Positions 1-10,020 of a stretch of 64,000 bases of DNA are shown here, one piece after another. The DNA lies in NCBI GenBank assembly GCA_965644295.1, contig CBFFRP010000309.1:1-64000 (forward strand). The letters are read 5' to 3'. The notes under the pieces are model-generated. The model saw only the letters and a program-made list of their open reading frames with translations, was not told the DNA's origin and did no database searches. This DNA comes from Paraphysomonas bandaiensis. Taxonomy: Eukaryota > Chrysophyceae. How positions within the stretch are numbered: position 1 is the first letter of the stretch; the number at the start of each line of letters is the position of its first letter. The translations under genes and the position numbers were made by a program.

Positions 1-925
1 AGTACAGAAGTACAAAATAATGATTATTATCGTATAATGAATCATGAATAATACTGTCTACAATATCAACGGCTAATAATACTGTCTACAATATCAACGG
101 CTAATAATACTGTCTACAATATCAACGGCTATTGCTAATCCCAACAATCACATTCCCTACAGTTTGTATTCCTAACTACATGGTACACGTATACAATACA
201 GTACTGTACTACTAATCATATAATACAGGACATGTACACGTATATATTCTATATGTAAGTGGATAGTCCTACATCATGGATATTGTATTTGTGAATTTAT
301 TTTTATATATACTGCATTGCCATCAGCCCAACTCTTCTCTTTGATGTTTAGTTGGGGGCTAGTTATAATGCAACAATATGTGATGGCTCATCACACAAAA
401 TGTGTGTTGGGTCCTATATCATGCGTGGTCACCATCATCTGGCTGTCAGCATCAGTGATAGTTAGATATACGTATCACGCACATTCACGTGGTAGCATTA
501 AAAGCCAATGTTTAGTGTTTATATGCTGTGTGATGTACTAATCATTTGTTACAATCTAGGCGTGCAGTTTTGTTGAGCGGACGGTATATGAGATTACGTT
601 TGTTGCCTGGAGCAGAGAAAAGATGAGTCTGTAGTATGTGGTGTAGCTATATGGTATGTAGATACCGCGTCAGCCCCATAGTGTTTTACTCTTGCACGGG
701 TTATGGTGAGACAATGACAGTCTGTTTCGATGAGGTAACTTGCAACACTATCTGTCATGGATATTGTATTTGTGAATTTATTTTTATATATACTGCATTG
801 CCATCAGCCCAACTCTTCTCTTTGATGTTTAGTTGGGGGCTAGTTATAATGCAACAATATGTGATGGCTCATCACACAAAATGTGTGTTGGGTCCTATAT
901 CATGCGTGGTTACCATCATCTGGCT
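1..925. repeat. Tandem and direct repeats at the window start
   Basis: Three tandem copies of a unit of about 28 bp (taataatactgtctacaat...) lie around 47-130. A 171-bp direct repeat occupies 274-444 and again 755-925, with one visible mismatch (gtcacc against gttacc). The second copy ends exactly where the left arm of the palindrome at 926 begins. Short open frames here run through the repeats and do not resemble known proteins. I see no supported gene; the segment looks like rearranged mobile DNA. Confidence 0.8.
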
Positions 926-1591
926 CCAGCGCCAGCCGCTACTTCCAGGGGGAGTGGCGTGAACCTAAGACATCATGATGCCGCGCAGGAGAGAATCAGC
1001 AGCCATGGGGATGAACCTACCCACTCCGATGCAAAGAGAGCGAAGACTCGCCCTTCGAAACAATTCAATGGGAATCTAGTGCCGAATCCGGCACCACACA
1101 GTCAAGTGGATCGTGTGTGTCAGCGTGTGGCCAAACGCTGTTACAAGCCTGCTGATTCATCGGGAAATTGGGGAAATCAGGGTACACCTGAAGGGCCAGA
1201 CCAGGAAACGAGTAATAGTAAGGTGATGGTGTATATACATGTTTAGCATTGTAATACATCATATGTATATACACCATCACCTAGTTTGTGTACATTTCTT
1301 ATTACTCGTTTCCTGGTCTGGCCCTTCAGGTGTACCCTGATTTCCCCAATTTCCCGATGAATCAGCAGGCTTGTAACAGCGTTTGGCCACACGCTGACAC
1401 ACACGATCCACTTGACTGTGTGGTGCCGGATTCGGCACTAGATTCCCATTGAATTGTTTCGAAGGGCGAGTCTTCGCTCTCTTTGCATCGGAGTGGGTAG
1501 GTTCATCCCCATGGCTGCTGATTCTCTCCTGCGCGGCATCATGATGTCTTAGGTTCGCGCCACTCCCCCTGGAAGTAGCGGCTGGCGCTGG
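926..1591. repeat. Large near-perfect palindrome (292-bp arms)
   Basis: Left arm 926-1217 and right arm 1300-1591 are reverse complements over 292 bp with one visible mismatch (ggcgtgaacc against ggcgcgaacc). The 82-bp centre contains a second inverted repeat, 1220-1239 with 1263-1282, 20 bp perfect. A reading frame on the minus strand, 1771 to 1277, runs through the right arm (164 codons; Lys/Ser/Arg/Pro-rich, with segments CQRVAKRCYKP and KRAKTRPSKQF). It could be part of a retroelement gag or another mobile-element ORF, but I do not recognise it. High arm identity means the duplication is recent or maintained by gene conversion. Confidence 0.9.
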
Positions 1592-3357
1592 AGATCCATT
1601 AACTGTATCGGGGTCTCGATCTGATTTGCTGGATTTATTTATTGGGGTTTTCGATCGAGAATTACTACGTTTGAGACCAACTACTTTGAGTTCTATGTAT
1701 TCTTCAGTGTACTTTTTTACGTCTGCAGCGTCGAGCTGGATGAGGCGTGTAGTGTCACCGCTGTTGTCCACTAGACCACGGTATAGATATAATACCAGTT
1801 CAGTCAGCCTATAGATATAATACTAGTTTCTGTACACAACTGTTCTCATGTAGTAATCAGATTTTCTTATTATATAATTGAGTTAGAATCATAAAGATGC
1901 ATTCAATAGAGCAACCATTATCATACCTCAATGTCAACCTGCATTATATGCTGCGCACGGACCAGCAGCATACTTAGGAATAAGGAATAACACTACTTAC
2001 AGTGCTTGCATGTCCGAGATGAGTGGTTGCGACGACGGAGCAGAAGAATCATCGAAAAGGATATATTCGTTTTAATTTTACACACTATAGATCTATAGAT
2101 GAATTCCTGCCACTACTGGGGTTAGGGTTACTAAGCATTTAACCTGATGATTGTGATAAGGTAAACCGCCTAGCAATACATATATATCAAATTTTGAATG
2201 ATGTTCAAGATAACGGAATTCCTCCATGTACTCCGATCAATACAGCAGAACACAACAGCTCTTGTAAATCAAAAAGCAAAGAAAAGAATCTGAAACGAAA
2301 CAAATCGAATGGAAAAATAAAATCTTGATTGGCGACTTGCAGTGTATATACTTCATTGTCATTGTTCATATGTTGCAGGCAATCCATAAGTTGAATTGTG
2401 TACGGCATTGATAAATGATAAATAATAGTTCTTAAACTTTAAGTAGTGCATATCCAACGCTACAATTTCCTAGCTACAACAGCACCGTCATCTCGAGAAA
2501 TGAGTAGTAAACAACTCTATATTGTCTGATACATAATGATAGTAACATATGTACATCCATCTCTTATCTACGACATCACCTTCATACATACATACATACA
2601 CATACACACATCTTATCTACGACATCACCTTAATCTTGATGAATGATATATGTAAACTTCAGTCATATTTACAGGACACAACAGATCATTACGAATGATA
2701 CAGCATTAGGAGTCATATGGTCGACAGGCTCTTCACTGGTTGGGTCGTAAGAGGCGTCCCTATACCACATACATACACTCCCACCACCCCCACAACTCAT
2801 CCACACTCTCATATTACTCATATGCTATCCTTATAGAGGAAGTCCTCATATGGACGATCACCACCAGCTGCACTAACAACATCGTCACAGTCTTCTAACG
2901 GATACGTATGCTTCCACAGCACCATTAATGCAGATACACCATATAAAATAACATACTCAGAGGCTCATTAGTGATGAACGCTTCTGTTTCAGTTGTATGG
3001 CTATTCAGGGTGCTCCATGCGGTCTATGCATGTATGTGTGTGGGTGTTCTGTATGTATATGTGTGTATCTGCTGCGGTATTATTCATATGATCATACGAG
3101 TCTCTCTCCTCATGAGGAGCACACACCACTATACACCACTATGACCACACACTGTTGATAGTCCTCACTCGTGTCTGTGAGTAGAGGCAGCAGCAGAGCC
3201 TCTGAATCATGTACTCATACATGCATATATCCACATCACATTCACTTCGAAGTCACCCAGAGGTATACACTCATATACGTACACGTATACCTATGTATAC
3301 CATATACACAGTATACAGAGAATACGTAGCTTCACAGTTGTAGTATGCACTCATTAT
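1592..3357. other. Gene-poor intergenic stretch
   Basis: No convincing coding region is seen. A short telomere-like ggggttagggtt string sits near 2117. A short direct repeat (cttatctacgacatcacctt) occurs at about 2561 and 2611, separated by a small CATA/CACA tract. The downstream part forms the distal upstream region of the GH28 gene. Confidence 0.5.
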
Positions 3358-3626
3358 ATGTATGTATGTAGGTATGTATGTATGTATGTATGTATGTATG
3401 TATGTATGTATGTAGGTATGTATGTATGTATGTACAGTATGTATGTATGTATGTATGTATGTATGTATGTATGTATGTATGTATGTATGTATGTATGTAT
3501 GTATGTATGTATGTATGTATGTATGTATGTATGTATGTATGTATGTATGTATGTATGTATGTATGTATGTATGTATGTATGTATGTATGTATGTATGTAT
3601 GTATGTATGTATGTATGTATGTATGT
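3358..3626. repeat. (TATG)n microsatellite upstream of GH28 gene
   Basis: About 270 bp of almost pure TATG tetranucleotide, with a few TAGG and TACAG interruptions near 3370, 3415 and 3434. It ends about 55 bp before the start codon of the GH28 gene, so it lies within its promoter or 5' UTR. Open frames across it (Met-Tyr-Val-Cys repeats and the antisense Tyr-Ile-His-Thr repeats) are artefacts of the tetranucleotide. Confidence 0.95.
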
Positions 3627-3680
3627 TCACATCAGGTGCTTATATTCACTGTGTGTTAGTAATATTCCCTCTATATCGCA

Positions 3681-5115
3681 ATGATATTCACAGTGTTCAT
3701 TCTTTTCATCACAGGGATCTTCTCTCGAACAATCGACTTCGAAGAGATCGGAGGTGTGCCTAATGATGACTCTATTGAGACTGTATGGAGTAATGGCGCA
3801 TTAATCAACACCACTCTCAACTCACTTTTACCTGGCGATACACTCATATTCCCTTCAAAGACCTTCTATGTCATGGGTGGGATTAAGGCGAATGGGATCT
3901 CTGATGTCACTCTACAGTTTGATGGTGTTATCATATTCTCTAATGTTAGTATTGTTATATAACTCATATAGTTATATATATAATGTGATATATGTATTCA
4001 GAATACAGAACAATGGCCAAAAAATGAGGATGGTGATGTGTTTGAGTGTATCTACATGAATAATATTTCAAATGTGAAGTTCACCTCGTCCAAAACAGGG
4101 ATACTGGACGGAAACGGCAGGTGCGTGATGCTCTGAGTGTTTTCTATGTGATGATGACTTTTAACAGGAAGTGGTGGGGACTACCGGGTATCGGATACCT
4201 TCGCCGCGTCGAGAACAGACCTCGATTATTTAATGTCGAAAACTCGAAGAACCTCCTTGTGGAAAATATCCTTTTCAAGGACAGTCCGTACTGGACATTC
4301 TGGGTGCACTCTGTTGATGGACTTGAGGTGCGCCACTGTGAAATATCGGCCCGACGCACGGATTACAACAATCATACACTGATTGATATGACTGCTTTCA
4401 ACACAGATGGTTTTGATGTGACTGGTAGAAATGTATGGATTCATGACTGCGAGGTTTGGACTCAAGATGACTGCATTGCTGTCAAGGATGACTCCCAGGA
4501 TATGCTGTTCGAGAGGATTACTGCTAGCGGCGTTGGCCTGACTATTGGTTCCATTGGATCTTCTACTGTACGGAATATAACATTCCGGGATTGTTACATG
4601 CCCAACTCCTACAAGGTGTGTGTGGACTATGTGTATATGCTTGTGGGGTTATGATGTGGGTGCAGGGTATCTACATGAAGTTCAGGGATGGGGATGGAGG
4701 TCTCATTGAGGATGTAACTTTTGAAAATATTCTTATCGAGAACCCGAGCCAGTGGCCTATATGGATCGGCCCTGCGCAACAGTCAGATAGTCGTCGGCTA
4801 TGCGCAGCACATCCTTGTAGCTTATGTTGGCCTACTCTCCCCTCTGCTGAGTGTAACGCACCCACCTCCCAATACCGCAATATCCTTCTTAAGAATATCA
4901 CTATCTCCAACCCTAAGATGTCTCCTGGTGTTATTTTGGGAAATACTTCGACCCCCATGGAGGACGTTGTGTTTGATTCTGTGCAAGTAATTAATCCTGG
5001 CATGGAACCTTGGGGTGAGGACTATTATGCGTGTGATGGAGTCGCTAGTGGGGTCGCCAAAGGTTCTACCTGGCCAGTACCACCCTGCTTTAAGGATGAA
5101 ACTGATACTGCATAA
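3681..5115 (+). CDS. Secreted GH28 (polygalacturonase-like) glycoside hydrolase
   Basis: Four exons (3681-3944, 4002-4120, 4168-4615, 4666-5115) join in frame to 426 aa, the usual size of the family. Residues 1-16 (MIFTVFILFITGIFSR) form a signal peptide, so the enzyme is probably secreted or in the endomembrane lumen. The right-handed beta-helix region carries the GH28 motifs NTDGFD (about 206-211) and QDDCIAVKD (about 227-235), which supply the three catalytic Asp residues of the family. The third motif, normally GHG, reads SGVGLTIGSIG (about 248-258), so the conserved His is replaced by Val, and the RIK motif appears as YMKF. GH28 enzymes cleave pectic galacturonan or rhamnogalacturonan. 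The changed motifs suggest a different substrate or reduced activity. Fold assignment is secure; substrate is not. Confidence 0.85.
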
Positions 5116-5814
5116 AATATGAACTGAGGCATTACAATATGGTACTGAACCGTTATTGATGAATGTCACACAAATTGTGGACCTGGCGTGGGTTATTGTC
5201 GCATGAAGCATGCTATCTCTTCTGGTCATGTGCTTATATTCATATATTTTATCACATTATTGAACCCTGTGCAATCACCGTGGTTTAATACAAGCTCCAA
5301 TTAAGTAAATGTCACAATTACCTTTAACTCTTCTTCTAGATTTCATCTTTGTATGTGTTTACCTAACATTGAAGCTATTTATGTCATAGCTATTTATTAG
5401 TTGTTAGTTAACGGGACGTTAACTGAGATTCTAAAAATGATCAACAAGTTAGAGTATACGAACTAGTATTACAGAAGATAGTTCTTATTCTTTTCGTTAA
5501 TCATATATTTGTTAAGTTAACGTGTCTCATCATCATTCTTAGCAACGTCTTACATCGGTTAAGTACACGTTATCCACAACTAGCAACTAGATTTCTATGA
5601 TACAGTGAAATGCGTTTTATTAATCGTCAAGGTTAAAGATTCCATATTATTTAATGCAAAACCAAAACTCCCATTGCTGGGATCGAAGTGAGTCACTCGA
5701 ATAAGAAACGCCAATTGAGAATAATTAATAAATCCAATTAAAATATGCGACATGAACACGATATATCAAAACTGAATCGCGAAATGCGAACAATAAGCGA
5801 ATACTTCTCGCTGC
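5116..5814. other. Intergenic, convergent 3' flanks
   Basis: AT-rich stretch between the 3' end of the GH28 gene and the 3' end of the minus-strand gene at 5815. No coding, RNA or repeat signal that I can support. Confidence 0.5.
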
Positions 5815-7071
5815 TTAGTAAACTTCACCCATTACACACTCTGGGGCATCCTCCATGCAGTCGAACATTTCGCGCTGCTCCTCCTCGATATGTTCGATGG
5901 TTGGCTCCTCTTTTATCTCCATCGTTGTGTCCGTCTCATTAACTTCTTCCTGTTGGTGATCATAGAACTTCTCGTCAAGGCAATAGGAGAAAACAGTGTC
6001 CAGAACTTTCAGAGCCCTTTCAGTTACCGCTTCCACGACACTGCTGACCCTTTCGTCCTTCTCGATGGCCTTCTGTGTCTCTACCACCCATCGGTCAACG
6101 GGGGTCTTGTCTCGGATGGTCTGTATGTACGGTGTTGCGGTCGCTATGGCAGTATGCACATAAGGCTGAGAAGCCTCCACACAGCCATGCACATATGGAT
6201 GAGCCTTAACTGGGATAGCCATAATCGTGTCTTGTGCGGTCTCAATGCGGTGGGAGAGATCCTGTGATACTCTAGCGTACACCTTGGAAGGAGCGGACAG
6301 TAGGGTTGCCTGAGTCTCGACAACAGCAGCCTGACTGCACTCCTTTATGTTGTAAACACGGTCCAGGATCGTCTTTTGTTCAGTGCGTAGCCATTGAGTA
6401 GTTTTCTCAGACCTATCTTGGGCCCAGTGATAGGCCGAATGCAAACCAGACCCGTACTTTTCTTTGGCAATACCTGCTCGGAAGCGCAGCTCGGCAAGTT
6501 TCTCTTCGGTGAGGCTGGATAGGTTTTTAAGACGCTTTGTTACTGCTCTGCGCAGACGCTGAAGAGATAGGGCTAGTTTTACGCGGAAGTTATCAAAACG
6601 GCTGTCCGTGGAGGCGAGGAGATGGTCAAGGAGGTCATCCAAACAGGACAAGAGGCTGAACCCTTCCTCAACAGACACAGACAACAGATTCTGAGCAACC
6701 AATACCGCTGCGTAATCGACCACTTTGCAAAGCTCAGCAACTGGGCGGGAGTTGGATATGTTATGCTCTTTTAAGATATGCTTGGAAAGATTGTACAGAT
6801 CCTCCGCTTTGAAGAACCAAGGCCTCTCCGCCTGAAGTAAGTCCAATGTCTTGTCGAACCAATTCACTGGAGCACGCTCAAGTTTGACGGCTTCAAGGGT
6901 AAAAATATAGCCCGCTGTGTCATCAAGAGGCTTCACGAGTACCCAATCATCCTGTGATCCAATAGATTGGACAGGAATGGACAGCTCTGCTTCATCGAGA
7001 TCGCTCTTGAGTAGCACTTGAATAATCTCATCCTCATGTACCTCCAGAATATCTTCTTTGACCTCGCACAT
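5815..7071 (-). CDS. Amphipathic-helix protein, possibly perilipin-like
   Basis: One uninterrupted exon of 418 codons from ATG at 7071 (a GTG just upstream is not a likely start). The N-terminal 75 residues are acidic with a WVLVKPLDD segment. The body is predicted almost entirely helical, with no hydrophobic membrane span. Around residues 290-335 three related segments (AHPYVHGCVEA, SQPYVHTAIATA, TPYIQTIRDK) form short helical repeats. The C-terminal 40 residues are Glu-rich. Architecture (N-terminal domain, 11-mer-like amphipathic repeats, helical bundle) recalls perilipin/PAT lipid-droplet coat proteins, but no diagnostic motif is present. The perilipin assignment is an inference; structurally it could be any apolipoprotein-like or LEA-like helical protein. 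Confidence 0.5.
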   Translation of the reverse strand: MCEVKEDILEVHEDEIIQVLLKSDLDEAELSIPVQSIGSQDDWVLVKPLDDTAGYIFTLEAVKLERAPVNWFDKTLDLLQAERPWFFKAEDLYNLSKHILKEHNISNSRPVAELCKVVDYAAVLVAQNLLSVSVEEGFSLLSCLDDLLDHLLASTDSRFDNFRVKLALSLQRLRRAVTKRLKNLSSLTEEKLAELRFRAGIAKEKYGSGLHSAYHWAQDRSEKTTQWLRTEQKTILDRVYNIKECSQAAVVETQATLLSAPSKVYARVSQDLSHRIETAQDTIMAIPVKAHPYVHGCVEASQPYVHTAIATATPYIQTIRDKTPVDRWVVETQKAIEKDERVSSVVEAVTERALKVLDTVFSYCLDEKFYDHQQEEVNETDTTMEIKEEPTIEHIEEEQREMFDCMEDAPECVMGEVY

Positions 7072-8151
7072 CACTTTTCCATCGTATGATTGACATACTT
7101 GATCAATACGACTGATTACTGTATGATGAATAAGATAGAGAGGTTATGTATGTTCTCATAGTGTAGAGGGGGGCTTACCAGTGACAGTATAGGGGGCTGC
7201 AGGCTCTCCTGATAACTCAAATTTGGCTTATGGGATAGATTAGACATTAGGAGATTGATCATGTATGTGGACATACCAGATAGCTTGATAAACATTGTGC
7301 TCTTAGGATCTTTAGATACGGAGAATGTAAATATGATCTTGACGGTGATTGTGATGATGCAATAGTCTGATTGAGGTCACGTGGCACTTGAGGCCTAAAA
7401 AACTCAAGATTCAAAAGGTGAGGTCAGAAATCACCGCATATTTCAGGAACTTTCGTGATGTAATGAGGTATAGGAAAAAATAGGGGGTTTTAGGGGAGAG
7501 CATAATACGGGAATTTTCTGACTGAAAAACATATGAGAAAGAGTGTGTATTTTCATGTGTATAGTGTATAGAGGAATACGAGAGAATATGTATTGGAAAT
7601 AGGAGGATACTGCGATACGCTGTTTGTCCCACTTGTAGTATGTCCCTTTCCGTTCACTCGTCTGTGTACAGCAGCAGTGTATGTACAATATGTAAAAATA
7701 GAATTATTTCAAAGAAAAATATGACACTGTTTAATAAAATGTGTTGGGATATGTTAGTTACTTCGTATCTCTTTGTATTATAGCGGATAGGATAGCTAGT
7801 GTATGTGACGGCATGGATTGAAAGAGATCAGACAGACAGATTTCTTGAACATTCGCGAAATGGACAAAATTTGTATTTTCGAAAAAATACTACAGTAAAA
7901 ATTTCTACAACAAAATTGACCAAATTATGTACATTATTCCATACAAAAAAATATTTCGAAGTACAATTTTACAAAATTTCACCCCTAAAAATAAAAAAAA
8001 TACAAAGAAATATTTTCATCAAGCATTTCAGACGCGACCGACCGATCAATCCACACACCAGCACAGTGCATTAACACAACAATTACAACAACTTCAGATC
8101 ATCAAGTTCATCAAACTCAGACAATTCTAATAAAAAAAGAACAATCTACCT
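7072..8151. other. Gene-poor AT-rich region
   Basis: Upstream region of the 5815-7071 gene followed by A/T-rich low-complexity DNA (7850-8130). Short ORFs here have Lys/Phe/Ile-rich, biased compositions and no family resemblance. Nothing else supported. Confidence 0.5.
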
Positions 8152-8669
8152 GTGTGTGATCAATGTCCCCTCTATGATTATAGATATAATTAATGAGTAA
8201 GTTACGACTGAATGTTTCATGTCGATACTCACTTGTGTCTATGAGAGGATGCAATCCTTGTATGTATTTCTATGCCTGCAATTGTATGTGAGGATACAGA
8301 TTTTAACGTTAGTGTGTTATGTAGGTTTTACCATCAATGTGTTGGGTGTCAGTTTGATCTTGACTGGCTAACGCGGACGGTAACATATAGATGACACACT
8401 CCCGAATAGTATGCTGTGTATTAGAATATGGATCTTATTCGAGTATATTCAGTTCAGTATGTCACTTGAAGACAATGTACGAGAATACAGTGAAATATAG
8501 TGATGTATAAATGCTATGATGATATTAAGAAACTGAAATAGTTTTATCTTTCAAGATATGTGTAGTGACGAGAGGTTCACATATGTATGAGATTATGCAA
8601 GGAACAAAATGAGCTTGTGTTGTTTATCACAACTTTGTATAAACGTTATTAATGAATCTATCTAGTCTA
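8152..8669 (+). repeat. Dispersed LTR-like repeat, left copy (segments A+B)
   Basis: Segment A (about 8152-8415) recurs at about 9493-9757 and segment B (about 8420-8669) recurs at about 9235-9450, both in the same orientation with scattered substitutions and small indels. A diverged, inverted copy of B lies at about 21944-22123. The repeats bracket a gag-like fragment (8676-9125), which makes them candidate long terminal repeats of a non-autonomous or decayed retroelement. The right side carries B then A rather than A then B, so the locus has been rearranged. Confidence 0.7.
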
Positions 8670-8675
8670 ACGACA

Positions 8676-8921
8676 TTTGCTGGAGGGAAGCAGAACAAGA
8701 TCAGTGAGCTGTTAACTCAGTATGGTTCTTTTCTTATGCGTCCGGAGGAGACTGCGAAGGACTACATTATACGGTTCGAAATACTGCTGCTGCTCCTGTA
8801 ACTCTTGCAGCAGTATTTCGAACCGTGTAATGTAGTCCTTCGCAGTCTCCTCCGGACGCATAAGAAAAGAACCATACTGAGTTAACAGCTCACTGATCTT
8901 GTTCTGCTTCCCTCCAGCAAA
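8676..8921. repeat. Foldback of a gag fragment (115-bp arms)
   Basis: 8676-8790 is the reverse complement of 8807-8921 over 115 bp with one visible mismatch (tacattatacgg against tacattacacgg) and a 16-bp spacer. The right arm is part of the gag-like frame on the minus strand; the left arm is an extra inverted copy of it. A transcript through the locus would fold into a long hairpin. Confidence 0.9.
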
Positions 8922-9125
8922 ACATTTCTTCAACTCATCAATCATAACATACATGTGCTTTAAACCTGTTTCTTCCACTTCCATCAGCCTTGAACCTTTT
9001 GTCCAATAGATGGAACGTTTGGAGCACCTTCGAAGTAGATTGCACTGCCTCCCTGCAATACGAATAATTTTTAGTGGGTGAAAATCCCACATAACTGTAT
9101 ATCTAATTGACTGCTTGTTATACAT
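8712..9125 (-). pseudogene. Retroelement gag-like fragment
   Basis: Minus-strand frame of 137 codons. The section ELLTQYGSFLMRPEETAKDY followed by ITRFEILLQELQEQ resembles the copia/UBN2-type gag pattern in which a conserved Tyr-x2-Arg-Phe lies in a helix near the end of the capsid-like domain. No zinc knuckle, protease, integrase or reverse transcriptase follows, and the frame runs into the foldback. I call it a truncated retroelement remnant; the gag assignment is by pattern only. Confidence 0.5.
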
Positions 9126-9234
9126 GTATCTTTAAAAGATTTCACATCTATTTTTACCTAGGGACTAGATAATCATGAAGATTACTGTGATCACTGTTGT
9201 TTTGTCTCACTGCATTCTACATTGAGTGGAAGTA

Positions 9235-9757
9235 TTAGAATATGGTTTATATTCTAGTATATTCAGTATGTCACTTGAAAACTAATGCTGTGATGATATT
9301 GAGAAACTGAAATAGTTTGAGCTTTCAAGATATGTGTAGTAACGAGAGGTTCGCATATGTATGAGATTATGCATGGAACAAAATGAGCTTGTGTTGTTTA
9401 TCACAGCTTCGTGTAAACGTTATTAATGAATCTATCTAGTCTAATGACATATTCTCTCTGAGATCTAGTTTAAAATGAGCAATTTCCAACATTGTGTGTG
9501 ATCAATGCCCTCTATGATTATAGATATAATTAATGGGTAATTTACGGCTGCATGTTTCATGTCGATACTCACTTGTGTCTATGAGAGGATGCAATCCTTG
9601 TATGTATTTCTATGCGCGCAATTGTATGTGAGGATACAGATTTTAACGTTAGTGTGTTATGTAGGTTTTACCATCAATGTGTTGGGTGTCAGTTTGATCT
9701 TGGCTGGTTAACGCGGAGGTAACATATATACGACACACTCCCGAATAGTAAGCTGTG
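9235..9757 (+). repeat. Dispersed LTR-like repeat, right copies (B then A)
   Basis: Segment B' (about 9235-9450) and segment A' (about 9493-9757) match 8420-8669 and 8152-8415 respectively. Between them lies about 40 bp of unrelated sequence. B' lacks part of the middle of B (the section from gacaatgtacgag to gtataa). From 9758 to 10020 there is AT-rich spacer before the stop of the next gene. Confidence 0.7.
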
Positions 9758-10020
9758 TTATATATATATGTCCCTCTATTATGATGCTGTTTTTATTACT
9801 GTCAGTGAGAATAGCAGTTTACTCTTCGTAATTGAATGGTATGTTTACTGAATTTAGTTATCTTACTTCTAATGTCAACAATGTAAATTTCTCGCACTCT
9901 GCCCCATAACTGTTATGAAAATATACACAGCAGCAGTAATACAAAAACTAATAAGAAAATTCGATTATACGAGTATGATAACGTCAAGATTAGCAAATAG
10001 AAAAGCGATGAGACATAATA

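Noticed and set aside
2110-2130. Telomere-like TTAGGGTT string
   Set aside because: Only about two units, not an array; expected by chance in AT-rich DNA.
3358-3763. Open frames encoding Met-Tyr-Val-Cys or Tyr-Ile-His-Thr repeats
   Set aside because: They are translations of the TATG tetranucleotide in successive frames on both strands and continue only as long as the repeat.
7799-8130. Plus-strand ORFs of 67-91 codons
   Set aside because: Lys/Phe/Thr-biased low-complexity translation of A/T-rich DNA, with no start context or family resemblance.
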